Part shown: one piece after another, positions 1 to 7,921 of the stretch | How positions within the stretch are numbered: position 1 is the stretch's first letter | Layout of the letters: the number at the start of each line of letters is the position of its first letter | DNA from: Eutrophocola sp963925675 | GTDB lineage: Bacteria > Pseudomonadota > Gammaproteobacteria > Pseudomonadales > Pseudohongiellaceae | DNA: 34,523 nucleotides | Direction: 5' to 3' | Assembly: GCA_963925675.1 (NCBI GenBank) | Contig: CAWUSW010000070.1 | Span: 1 to 34,523 of the forward strand | The notes under the pieces: generated by a model | Seen by the model: the letters and a program-made list of their open reading frames with translations, nothing else | What the model was told of the DNA's origin: nothing | Database searches by the model: none | Program-made: the position numbers and the translations under genes

Positions 1-1788
1 CTCAACAAAATACTCAAGTACCGCCACTTCACCAGAAAAGCTTTCACCGTACTGGATCAGGTAATCACGACGCGCATAATCTGGCTGACCTGGGTCAGAG
101 ATGTTTGCAATTGACTCATCACGATAGGAAGCTCCTGCTGCCGCCCTGATAGGACCTGCACCAAAACCTTCGAAGACTTCACCAGAGACAACAAATTCGA
201 ACATATCCTGTTCAACTGTTGTGTCTTCAAGCAGACGACCCCAGGCATAACTCTGACCACCAGATTCATTGATTATGCCAGGCTGGAGAATATTAATCGG
301 TTTACAATCAGTAAGCAGCGCCGGATCTTTAATAAAGCCGGGAGGAATGCCGTCACGAATGAAACGACAAACCGGATTACCATTGCCATCATCTACTGCA
401 TCCACCGCAAAACCAAAGCTTTCCAGACGCAGATTATCATTGACCAATTGAGTCCTTTCGGATTCGCCGTACTGGTAGTAGGTATCCCATGTCCAGGTAG
501 TGTCACCGAAACGGCCACTTAGACCCAATGAAAAACGAGTCAGGTCAGTGGTTGTCTCATTGTAGGTGTTAATTTCACCTGAGTAGTTCTTGTTAAAGAA
601 ACAAGGAACACCAAATGCCTGCAATGGGCATGGATCAGAACCCGCAGCCTGCAAACGGTTCAGATAGAAGTTATCCGGCGCCAGAAAACCAAAAGTGGTA
701 TCCAGACTACCCTGTGGAGCAAAGGTATCTACGCTGCCCATTGAACCTTCAATGAAAAAGGTCATGTCATCACTGATTTCATGAGTATAGGCCGAATAAA
801 ACACTTCACGCTCTACAGGAGAACGCATATTGGTGTATTGATAGTTTGGCCGACCTTCGCCACCCTGATCATATTCATTGGGAGTATCCCAAGCCCGGTA
901 GGCAGTACAGCTATCATCAGTACAGGTAGTATTGGTGATGCCGAAAATCGGACGACCACTAACCTGCTGGCTGTTACTACCAACGCGGTCTTTAATCAAA
1001 TAACGCGGACCATTAACACCATCATTGGTCCATGCATCGTTTGTAACAACGGCTACGTTATCAGCACACCAGTCACGGGCTTCCATACAGCTGCCAATAC
1101 CGCCGGCATCCTGACCTTCAAAGCCAAAAATGAAATGACCGTTTTCACCAATTTGTGATCCCCATGCGAAGCCGATATGAACATCTTCACCATCGTCTTC
1201 ACCGGAAACACCTTAGTCGACCTGAATCTTGCCGCCTTCCAGATCACGATCAAGCAGGATGTTTGTTACACCACCAATCGCACCAGAACCGTAAGAGGCA
1301 GAAGCGCCACCAGTTACCACTTCCATACGATCAATCAGTACTGAAGGGATAAAGTTAAGGTCAACACCATCGCCCTGGTTAGTAGGAACATGGCGACGTG
1401 AGTCAACCAGAGTCAGGGTACGTGAACCAAAGAAAGGGTTCAGACCACGAAGGTTGGCAATGTTAGAGCCATTAAAAAAGTTGCCGCCTGCATTAGCCGT
1501 TGGTGTGTTGTTACCTACGTTTGAAGGCAGGCTGGCCATTGCATCACCCAGGTTAACTATACCGAGGTTGTCTAATAAAGCTGAATCAACAACTGTTGAG
1601 GGCTGGGCATTACTGAAATCGTCGGAACGAATTCGAGTACCGGTTACCGTGATTTCTTCGAGAGCTACGTCTTCTTCGTCGTCCTGGGCCAGAGCGATAT
1701 TGCTAATACCTGAGCCAAGCGCTAGAGATGCTGCAATTGACAAGGCTAACTTCTTCTTGCTAATGGTATGGAATGGACTAAATTTCAT
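1..1788 (-). pseudogene. TonB-dependent outer-membrane receptor, interrupted by an in-frame TAA and cut by the window edge
   Basis: The start at 1788 is preceded by a good ribosome binding site (AGGGGAG). Residues 1-35 form a signal peptide (KKKLALSIAASLALGS...ALAQ). A TonB/plug region follows (EEITVTGTRI near residue 45, NLRGLNPFFGSRTLTLVDSR, RMEVVTGGASASYGSGAIGG). At codon 192 (1213-1215) the frame meets TAA, right after KIQVD. I read the same frame onward from 1212 to base 1 and found no further stop in 404 codons. It continues as barrel-like sequence (GVSGEDDGEDVHIGFAWGSQ, EREVFYSAYTHEISDDMTFF, RFSLGLSGRFGDTTWTWDTY). Relatives often have D-Y-G at this point, so the stop is probably a Tyr codon (TAT/TAC) changed to TAA. 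The product would carry a substrate, such as an iron complex or an oligosaccharide, across the outer membrane with TonB energy; the substrate cannot be told. It is either a recent nonsense mutation or a base-call error. The C-terminal barrel lies outside the window. Confidence 0.85.
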
Positions 1789-1820
1789 TCTATTCTCCCC
1801 TTGATGATTATGAATGAATT

Positions 1821-1840
1821 AATTTTGTTTTAACAAAATT
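1821..1840. repeat. Perfect inverted repeat in the receptor 5' leader
   Basis: Two 9-bp arms, AATTTTGTT and AACAAAATT, are separated by TT, about 33 nt upstream of the receptor start codon. It may be an operator or an mRNA hairpin close to the ribosome binding site. The arms are seen directly; the role is inferred. Confidence 0.5.
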
Positions 1841-1916
1841 GTAGTCACGGGGCGTCCATTAAAAAATGGCTTCTTTCCGTGGATCTCTACATTACATTTT
1901 TACTACTTTCTTCCAT

Positions 1917-1949
1917 ATTAAAGAATTTACAAAATACAGATTCTTTAAT
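1917..1949. repeat. Inverted repeat, 10-bp arms with a 13-nt spacer
   Basis: The arms ATTAAAGAAT (1917-1926) and ATTCTTTAAT (1940-1949) are perfectly complementary. Arm centres are 23 bp apart, close to two helical turns, which suits a dimeric regulator upstream of the receptor gene. The sequence is very AT-rich, so chance is possible. Confidence 0.45.
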
Positions 1950-2157
1950 TGAAAGCTTTGCGATTGTCACATCAAAAACTAGGAAAAACAGGCCTTTAGA
2001 GGAAATATAGACTTGAGACTTTAGGGAAAAACATCAGGTTTATAGGGACTTACAACGCTAAAATATGCATCACTCATGCAGCTTTAACAGCACAAGTGCG
2101 TGTTTGCATGACCCTTGCATAAGCAATAGGGCATGGAGGCAAGCTTTGTATAAACAA

Positions 2158-3252
2158 TCAAAATAAGGAGGCGAGCGTTTTCTGATCTATTTCCTCACCG
2201 GCCCTGGCCTTGCCGAGCTGCTCCAGCAGAATAAATTTTATTCTTCCCTGCTCTGCTTTTTTATCCCTGCTCATCAGAGAAATAAAGGTCTCCGCACTCA
2301 TCTCGGCAGGAGGAAATACCGGCAATTGAGCACGCTGAATGATGTCTTTTACCCGCTCAAAATCCTGTTTACTGATTAACTCCAGCCGGCAGGAAAGGTC
2401 CGCCGCCATAACCATACCTGTAGCGACGGCCTCACCATGTAACCAGTTACCATAACCCATTGCCGTTTCTATGGCATGACCAAACGTATGTCCAAGATTG
2501 AGAATTGCGCGGATTCCTGCTTCCCGTTCATCTATGGCAACAATGGCGGCCTTATCCTCACAACTGGTACAAATTGCATAGGCCAGTGATTCCTTATCCC
2601 TTGCCAGGATTTTCTCAATATTCGCATCCAGCCAATTTAAAAATGGCAGATTATTGATAAGTCCATATTTAATCACCTCTGCAAGCCCGGCCTTGAGCTC
2701 ACGATCTGGCAGAGTTTCCAGAGTCGAGGTATCAGCCAGGACACAATTAGGCTGATAAAATGCACCAACCATATTCTTGCCCAACGGTCTGTTTACCCCT
2801 GTCTTGCCTCCCACTGAAGAATCCACCTGTGAAAGCAGCGTTGTAGGAACCTGTATGAAGTCAATGCCACGCTGGTAAGTTGCTGCTGCAAAACCCACCA
2901 TATCGCCAATCACCCCGCCACCCAAGGCGACAAGGGTTGCAGAGCGGCTAAACCTTTCTTCCAGGAGTCGATCATAAATCAGGCTTACAGTATCCAGCGT
3001 TTTGTATTTTTCTCCATCGGGCAAGATGATGTTGATGGGCCTATACGCAGATAAGGTTTCAGACAGCGTTTCAAGGTAAAGCGGTGCAACGGTGTCATTT
3101 GTAATAATACAAACCTGCTGACCGGAAATATGAGGCTCCAGCAATGATGCGTCTGATAACAAATCATCACCAATATGGATAGGGTAGCTTCTATCCCCCA
3201 ATTCCACAGAAACAAGCTGCCGGCTCTGAGTGCTGGCAGATTTACTCTTCAT
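2158..3252 (-). CDS. aroB: 3-dehydroquinate synthase
   Basis: The 364-aa cytoplasmic enzyme converts DAHP to 3-dehydroquinate, the second step of the shikimate pathway, using NAD and a divalent metal. The family signature region is intact: the nucleotide-binding GGGVIGDMVGFAAATYQRG, then PTTLLSQVDSSVGGKTGVN, the metal-site region LAEVIKYGLI, and the histidine segment LNLGHTFGHAIE followed by WLHGEAVATGM. Length matches the usual 360-370 aa. The start ATG lies inside the 3' end of aroK (11-nt overlap, 3242-3252), so the two are co-transcribed and probably translationally coupled. aroK-aroB is the standard gammaproteobacterial order; downstream, the usual damX/dam or glt genes are replaced by the TonB receptor. 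Confidence 0.97.
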   Translation of the reverse strand: MKSKSASTQSRQLVSVELGDRSYPIHIGDDLLSDASLLEPHISGQQVCIITNDTVAPLYLETLSETLSAYRPINIILPDGEKYKTLDTVSLIYDRLLEERFSRSATLVALGGGVIGDMVGFAAATYQRGIDFIQVPTTLLSQVDSSVGGKTGVNRPLGKNMVGAFYQPNCVLADTSTLETLPDRELKAGLAEVIKYGLINNLPFLNWLDANIEKILARDKESLAYAICTSCEDKAAIVAIDEREAGIRAILNLGHTFGHAIETAMGYGNWLHGEAVATGMVMAADLSCRLELISKQDFERVKDIIQRAQLPVFPPAEMSAETFISLMSRDKKAEQGRIKFILLEQLGKARAGEEIDQKTLASLF

Positions 3253-3781
3253 GGGCTTCTTCCCCGAATAACTGTTTCACTATTTCACTGCTAACAGATT
3301 TAGGGCTGCGCCTGTTAGTCATCACCACATGATCGGCAATTTCTCTGTACAGCGGATCTCGAAGCGCCATTAATTCAGTAAGCTTTTCCGTTATATCGTC
3401 AACATTCTGGATTAAGGGCCTGCGCTGATCATGCCGTGTTCTCTCCTCTTGCTGACCAATAGTTGCCATCAGGTAAACAACAGTTCCCCGGCTTTGTAAA
3501 TATTTCCTGTTCTCTGGCGCCAAGACGGCTCCGCCACCTGTGGCTAGCACTATATTCTTGCCCAGGGTCAGTTCTTCTATGACCTTTTTTTCCCGCTGCC
3601 GAAAACCATCCTCACCCTCCATATCAAAAATCCAGGAAATATTGGCACCAGTCCTTTCTTCGATTTGTTCGTCAGAGTCGACAAAATCCATTTTTAAACT
3701 GCGCGCAAGTTGTCGCCCTATGGTGGTTTTACCTGCTCCCATAGGTCCGATGAGGAAAATATTATCCAATGCTTTATTCAT
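3242..3781 (-). CDS. aroK: Shikimate kinase
   Basis: The 179-aa P-loop kinase makes shikimate 3-phosphate from shikimate and ATP. The Walker A motif GPMGAGKT is at residues 12-19, the Mg/shikimate-binding aspartates lie in FVDSDEQIEERTG (residues 33-45), and the shikimate-binding loop GGGAVL is in the middle. The lid region is ERTRHDQRRPL, with the conserved R-P-L. Length is normal for AroK/AroL. In relatives aroK is the gene after pilQ in a pilMNOPQ-aroK-aroB operon. Here only the last 72 codons of pilQ remain upstream (3891-4109), so transcription must come from a local promoter or from whatever promoter now reads through the pilQ stub. Confidence 0.97.
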   Translation of the reverse strand: MNKALDNIFLIGPMGAGKTTIGRQLARSLKMDFVDSDEQIEERTGANISWIFDMEGEDGFRQREKKVIEELTLGKNIVLATGGGAVLAPENRKYLQSRGTVVYLMATIGQQEERTRHDQRRPLIQNVDDITEKLTELMALRDPLYREIADHVVMTNRRSPKSVSSEIVKQLFGEEAHEE

Positions 3782-3890
3782 TTTTATATGGAGTTTTCAG
3801 CTGAAAAAGTTAACAAATGACAAACAAATAAATCCGACATACCATTCTACCCGATATGCCGGAAAACAATCCTGAGTTAATTTACCAAGA

Positions 3891-4109
3891 TTACATTACT
3901 TCTTTGATGATAGAGGGTGTGATGAAAATCAAAAGTTCCGTTTTCGTTTCAGCGCTTTCAGTCCGCTTGAAGAGATTACCCACATAAGGTAAATCTACAA
4001 GTACTGGTGTCTTGGTCACTGTCGTTGTAATTTCTTCACGGAACACACCACCCAATACGATTGTATCGCCATCATTACTACCTTTTACTATCAGATACGA
4101 CTTGGCACG
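3891..4109 (-). pseudogene. pilQ: 3' remnant of type IV pilus secretin gene pilQ
   Basis: Reading the minus strand from 4109 down to the TAA at 3891-3893 gives about 72 codons with the unmistakable C-terminal end of a PilQ secretin: GDTIVLGGVFREE, then TVTKTPVLVDLPYVGNLFKR, then TELLIFITPSIIKE. The codon just before the homologous part (4110-4112) is TAA in the same frame. There is no start codon or ribosome binding site, and the sequence beyond is AT-rich and non-coding. A complete PilQ is about 700 aa, so roughly 90% is missing. Its place, directly upstream of aroK and next to divergent mrcA, is where pilQ belongs in related genomes, so this is a native gene truncated by deletion and not an import. 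Confidence 0.88.
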
Positions 4110-4298
4110 TTAATTAATTTAAGTATTGATTTCAAGTAATTATCGCAATTTTTTACAAATTACATTAATTTTCTAGCGGGTTCACAATTGCGTGAAATCA
4201 GCCCTTATTATTATCCAAAGTTTGTTTCAGACCAATTAAACAGGGTTTCCAGAGGTAAAAAGGAGAATTACTTTACAAAAACCCCATATTCTCTGACA

Positions 4299-4326
4299 TT
4301 GCCGACCAGTATTATGCCTTTATAGC
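4299..4326 (+). promoter_or_regulatory. Candidate sigma-70 promoter for mrcA
   Basis: TTGCCG (4299-4304) and TATAGC (4321-4326) are separated by 16 nt. The elements are moderate matches and lie about 95 nt upstream of the chosen mrcA start. This rests on motif and position only. Confidence 0.3.
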
Positions 4327-4346
4327 TAAATCAGCCAGATTGCTAA
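4319..4346 (-). promoter_or_regulatory. Candidate minus-strand promoter reading into the pilQ stub and aroK-aroB
   Basis: On the minus strand TTAGCA (4346-4341) and TATAAA (4324-4319) are 16 nt apart, sharing the TATA core with the candidate mrcA promoter. In relatives the pilM promoter occupies this divergent position, so it may be the ancestral pil promoter now transcribing the stub and aroK-aroB. Weakly supported. Confidence 0.3.
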
Positions 4347-4422
4347 CCTAGAATGCTAAAAGTGTTTAAAATGGGTGGCTGTAACAAAACACCATCTGAT
4401 TTGGCCTTTTAACTGCCCGGTG

Positions 4423-6831
4423 ATGAATAAAACAAAGAAAATAGCGTACTTTCTAGCCTGGTCTGGCATCACCGTTTGCATTGGCGTGGTGATGGTGGCC
4501 GCCAGTATGTACCTGTATATTTCTCCCAAGCTGCCAGACAGGGAGACTTATACCAATCTGCGTTTGGAAAATCCCCTGCGCATTTACTCCTCCGATGACA
4601 AGCTTATCGCCGAGTTCGGCAGCCGTCGCAGCACTCCAATCAAATTTGATGAAATCCCCAAACAGATCATAGACGCTCTTGTTTCTACCGAAGACAAGCG
4701 CTTTTACAGCCACAGAGGTGTGGATCCTCTCGGCCTTCTAAGATCAGTCGTGGGCATTTTCACCGGCAATGACTGGGGCGGCGGCAGCACAATCACCATG
4801 CAGGTGACAAAAAACTTTTTCTTCGAAGGCGAATCTCCACATACCCGAAAATTTAAGGAAATTTTGCTTGCCCTGAAAATGGAGCGTGAGCTCACCAAGG
4901 AAGAAATCCTTGAGCTTTACCTGAATAAAACTTTTTTTGGAATATCCGCATACGGTATCGCTGCGGCAGCACAGCAATACTATGACAAAACTGTAAACGA
5001 ACTGACCCTGGCAGAAGCCGCCACCATGATCGGGCTTTTGCCCAGACCCAATGCTTATAATCCCTTGTCATCCAGAGACGAGGCAAAATCGGTTCGTGAA
5101 CGGGTTCTGTCGCGGATGCAGGATCAAGGCATGATTACGCAAAATGACTTTGACCAAGCCAATGCCGCAGCCAACACCGCTTTTCGCCATGGCCGGGAAA
5201 CTGAGCTGGATGCACCTTATATAGCAGAAATGGTTCGTCAGGATATGATCAAGCTTTATGGAGACCTGGCGCTAACCGATGGTTTTGAAGTCTATACCAC
5301 AATCAGCAGTACCATGCAGGGAACCGCAAATCTTGCCTTGCAGGGTGGTCTGGAAAATTACGACAGGCGTCACGGTTATCGTGGCCGGGAAAATCACCTG
5401 CGCCCGGCTGAAGATAGCTCTATAGACCACTGGCTTGATGTATTAAGAAGAACTCCAACAATTGCTTTCCAGTTACCCGCATTTGTTCAGTCAGTTGAAG
5501 AGCGCACAATTACGGCGATTTTGGCATCAGGGGATTCCATTACTATTGAATGGGATGGCATTCGCTGGGCAAAGCGATTTATCACCAACAGCACCTGGGG
5601 CTCCTCCCCGCGTTCTGCTGATGAAGTTGTCGATGCTGGCGACCTGATTCGAGTAATGCAGAATCAACAAGGTCAATGGATGCTTGGTCAGATCCCTGCA
5701 GTAAATGGCGGTCTTGTTTCTCTTGATCCAAATACCGGCGCCATCCTCTCCCTTGTCGGGGGATATGAGTTCAATGACCGCCGCAACAATGGCCAGTTTA
5801 ACCGGGTAACACTGGCCACTCGTCAGCCAGGCTCAAACATCAAACCTTTTCTCTATGCTGCAGCTCTGGAAAACGGTTATACCGCAGCTTCACTTATCAA
5901 TGACGCCCCTCTGGCTCGCAGTGATTACCGACCAGAAAATTTTAACGGCGATTTTATGGGGCCCATAAGACTCAAATATGCTCTCACCCAATCGAAAAAC
6001 CTGGTGTCATTAAGACTTTACGATGCTTTGGGCTCTGACGTGGTACTGCCGTATATATCACGCTTCGGTTTTAATACCGATGACATCGATAAAAATGACC
6101 TGACTGTCGCTATCGGAACCCATGCTGTACATCCCCTGGAAGTTGCAACGGCTTATGCTGTTTTTGCCAACGGCGGTCACAAAGTTGAGCCCTTCCTGAT
6201 TCAACGAATTGATAATTTTAATGACGGCGAGATGTTTCGTGCGCAACCTTATACTGTCTGCAATACCTGTGAAAACATGGCAGTAATTGACTCCCTTCTG
6301 GAAAGTAATCAGGTGCCGGAAATTCCAGCTGTCACACCAGCTCCGCGCATTATCGATGAACGGGTAAGCTATATTATGAATTCAATACTACGCTCAGTGA
6401 TTACCAGTGGCAGTGGCCGGCCGGCTAATCGTGCAATGCCCGACAGAGAAGATATTCATGGCAAAACGGGCACGACCAACGACAATAAAGATCTCTGGTT
6501 TTCAGGGTTTAACGGTAATATTGTGACTACGGTATATGTCGGCTACGACCAGCCCGACACTTTAGGCAAGAGTGAGCAGGCCGCTACTGTCGCTCTACCC
6601 ATATGGATAGATTTCATGAAACCGGTACTGGCAGATTTACCAAATGCCAGCATGAGCCAACCTGACGATCTGGAGTTCGTACGCATTAATCCCCAAACAG
6701 GTCTTAGGGCAAGCCCTGGTGAAGAGGGTGCGTTCTTTGAGGTTTTCAGGAAGGAAAACATACCTGACTTTGATGCTACCCAGACCGGTGAAAACAGTGC
6801 TGGGCAAGAAGGCGTAAATTCACCTTTCTAA
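4423..6831 (+). CDS. mrcA: Penicillin-binding protein 1A (bifunctional transglycosylase/transpeptidase)
   Basis: This inner-membrane enzyme polymerises and cross-links peptidoglycan. I prefer the ATG at 4423 (802 aa), because MNKTKKIAYFLAWSGITVCIG gives the usual short basic tail and membrane anchor. A GTG at 4375 would add 16 atypical residues, and neither start has a clear ribosome binding site. The glycosyltransferase-51 domain has STEDKRFYSHRGVDPLGLLR, GGGSTITMQVTKNFF and LYLNKTFFG. The transpeptidase has the SxxK serine in RQPGSNIKPF (Ser471 from the 4423 start), the SKN motif in TQSKNLVSLRL and KTGTTND. An OB-like PBP1A insertion lies between the domains. Divergence from the pil operon is the normal family context, and that operon has been deleted here. 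Confidence 0.96.
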   Translation: MNKTKKIAYFLAWSGITVCIGVVMVAASMYLYISPKLPDRETYTNLRLENPLRIYSSDDKLIAEFGSRRSTPIKFDEIPKQIIDALVSTEDKRFYSHRGVDPLGLLRSVVGIFTGNDWGGGSTITMQVTKNFFFEGESPHTRKFKEILLALKMERELTKEEILELYLNKTFFGISAYGIAAAAQQYYDKTVNELTLAEAATMIGLLPRPNAYNPLSSRDEAKSVRERVLSRMQDQGMITQNDFDQANAAANTAFRHGRETELDAPYIAEMVRQDMIKLYGDLALTDGFEVYTTISSTMQGTANLALQGGLENYDRRHGYRGRENHLRPAEDSSIDHWLDVLRRTPTIAFQLPAFVQSVEERTITAILASGDSITIEWDGIRWAKRFITNSTWGSSPRSADEVVDAGDLIRVMQNQQGQWMLGQIPAVNGGLVSLDPNTGAILSLVGGYEFNDRRNNGQFNRVTLATRQPGSNIKPFLYAAALENGYTAASLINDAPLARSDYRPENFNGDFMGPIRLKYALTQSKNLVSLRLYDALGSDVVLPYISRFGFNTDDIDKNDLTVAIGTHAVHPLEVATAYAVFANGGHKVEPFLIQRIDNFNDGEMFRAQPYTVCNTCENMAVIDSLLESNQVPEIPAVTPAPRIIDERVSYIMNSILRSVITSGSGRPANRAMPDREDIHGKTGTTNDNKDLWFSGFNGNIVTTVYVGYDQPDTLGKSEQAATVALPIWIDFMKPVLADLPNASMSQPDDLEFVRINPQTGLRASPGEEGAFFEVFRKENIPDFDATQTGENSAGQEGVNSPF

Positions 6832-6868
6832 CAGGCTGATTATTTGCCTGGCTCTTTAAAGATAATTG

Positions 6869-6890
6869 CTTATAACTGATCAGTTATAAG
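6869..6890. terminator. Perfect 22-nt palindrome between convergent mrcA and rpmE
   Basis: The arms CTTATAACTGA and TCAGTTATAAG are exact reverse complements with no loop. The site lies 38 nt after mrcA and 61 nt after rpmE, so a shared two-way terminator is the simplest idea. However, it has no T-run and a fully symmetric centre, which also fits a protein-binding site. Confidence 0.4.
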
Positions 6891-6950
6891 TCGATAGCTC
6901 AATAATTAACTGGCTGCACTGAATAAGTAACAGCCAGCAAATATTGCACA

Positions 6951-7163
6951 TCAGACCTTACGAGCACCACCGAAGCGTTTCTTGAAGCGGTCTACTCGTC
7001 CACCGGTATCAACAATTTTCTGCTTTCCGGTATAGAACGGGTGACACTGTGAACATACGTCAACACGGACGTCATCACTTAAGGTAGAGCGTGTCTGGAT
7101 TACATTACCACAACCACAGGTAACGCTAATATCCTGATATTTAGGATGAATATCTGCTTTCAT
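6951..7163 (-). CDS. rpmE: 50S ribosomal protein L31, zinc-binding form
   Basis: The 70-aa protein of the large ribosomal subunit contacts the central protuberance. Zinc ligands are C16, C18, C37 and C40 (CGC and CSQC), so this is the C+ form and not the zinc-free paralogue that many bacteria induce on zinc starvation. MKADIHPKYQDISVTC is the standard N-terminus. A GGAG ribosome binding site precedes the ATG. In relatives rpmE lies next to priA, as it does here apart from the intervening chorismate mutase gene. Confidence 0.97.
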   Translation of the reverse strand: MKADIHPKYQDISVTCGCGNVIQTRSTLSDDVRVDVCSQCHPFYTGKQKIVDTGGRVDRFKKRFGGARKV

Positions 7164-7428
7164 TGTCTATTTCTCCGAATATCGCTACCTGAAACTTTAT
7201 GCAGTCAGGCACCATATTCATTATTTTTTGGCTTTTCTCGTATTCCCCGCAAATCATTTTCAGCAAGGAAAAAAGAGCGCGCATTCTAACAGAAACTGGT
7301 TTTAGCACAAGAGACCTTGCATCGATTATAGCGTCTTTGTAGAAATGTCCTGCTCAAACCAGACATAAGCCTTGAATGCTAAGTACCTGATTCTGGCAAG
7401 CAGACAATCTTCTGGACGGCCTCAGCCT

Positions 7429-7719
7429 TCATTTCAAAAAGGACCGGTGATTTTTAACGACTTCATCAAAGACCATCTGGAATAAATCCAGGATAAAATC
7501 ACTATTGAGCGACTTATCACTCGCCAGCTGCCTCAGCCTTTCAAGCTTTTCCTGTTCACGAACCGGATCTACTGAGTCAAGCTGGTTTTTGGCTTTTAAC
7601 TGACCCACTTTTGCAGTAACGGAAAAGCGCTCTGCTAGCAGATTTATCAGTTCATTATCGATACGATCTATTTCGTCGCGCAGTGCAAGCAGCTCATCTG
7701 GAACTTGTTGGCTTTGCAT
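7429..7719 (-). CDS. Chorismate mutase, AroQ type, monofunctional
   Basis: The 96-aa all-helical protein is predicted to convert chorismate to prephenate for Phe/Tyr synthesis. It aligns without gaps to the E. coli P-protein mutase domain at an offset of +3. R14, R31, K42, D51 and R54 occupy the places of R11, R28, K39, D48 and R51, in LRDEIDRID, LLAERF, VGQLK and DPVRE. The place of catalytic Gln88 is His91 and that of Ser84 is Val87 (FDEVVKNHRS). The DEVVxNH ending seems usual for free-standing members of this group, which also includes isochorismate-pyruvate lyases, so the substrate is not completely certain. There is no fused prephenate dehydratase or dehydrogenase. It has its own transcript or is co-transcribed with rpmE, 265 nt downstream. 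Confidence 0.87.
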   Translation of the reverse strand: MQSQQVPDELLALRDEIDRIDNELINLLAERFSVTAKVGQLKAKNQLDSVDPVREQEKLERLRQLASDKSLNSDFILDLFQMVFDEVVKNHRSFLK

Positions 7720-7921
7720 AAGGGGTCTTACTCCACAGACATGGCTTTAAAATGTGCAAAGTATAAACCAAGCTATCGGGAATCTCCTCTCCTGACTGTA
7801 TTTTGCTATATTCTCTCTCAGCCCCCTTAATAGAGAAGAGGGACGAATTAATTCACCAGAGATGCTTTCCCGCTCTCTGACAGGAAACACCCATGCTTTT
7901 CCGCCAGCTCAGATTTAAAAA

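Larger units (their letters stand above)
1789..2157. other. 369-nt gene-free leader between aroB and the TonB-receptor gene
   Basis: No convincing ORF, tRNA or other RNA is visible. The stretch is AT-rich and must carry the receptor promoter on the minus strand, but I could not pick a -35/-10 pair with confidence. It holds two dyad structures, listed separately (1821-1840 and 1917-1949). The receptor's ribosome binding site lies at its low-coordinate end. Confidence 0.6.
4110..4422. other. AT-rich region replacing pilMNOP and most of pilQ
   Basis: In relatives about 4-5 kb of pilM, N, O, P and Q separates aroK from mrcA. Here there are about 310 nt. I found no PilM, PilN, PilO or PilP motif in any frame. 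On the minus strand a tiny reading frame (MSENMGFL) ends at once, and I cannot claim it as a pilM start. The stretch carries the presumed mrcA promoter and a possible orphan promoter of the lost pil operon. Confidence 0.6.

Noticed and set aside
781..1158. Plus-strand 125-codon frame inside the TonB receptor
   Set aside because: It is antisense to the receptor barrel, with no ribosome binding site or recognisable domain.
1795..1825. Fur box in front of the TonB receptor (TGATGATTATGAATGAAT)
   Set aside because: It agrees poorly with GATAATGATAATCATTATC; only scattered AT-rich matches.
4255..4300. Surviving pilM start codon (MSENMGFL on the minus strand)
   Set aside because: Only four residues resemble a pilM start and a stop follows at once; too short to claim.
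4375..4422. GTG start of mrcA adding 16 residues
   Set aside because: No ribosome binding site, and the added residues are unlike PBP1A N-termini; the ATG at 4423 gives the standard basic tail plus membrane helix. Not fully excluded.
6869..6890. Zur operator for zinc-dependent rpmE
   Set aside because: It lies downstream of rpmE, not in its promoter, and the spacing between TTATAA halves does not fit the Zur box.
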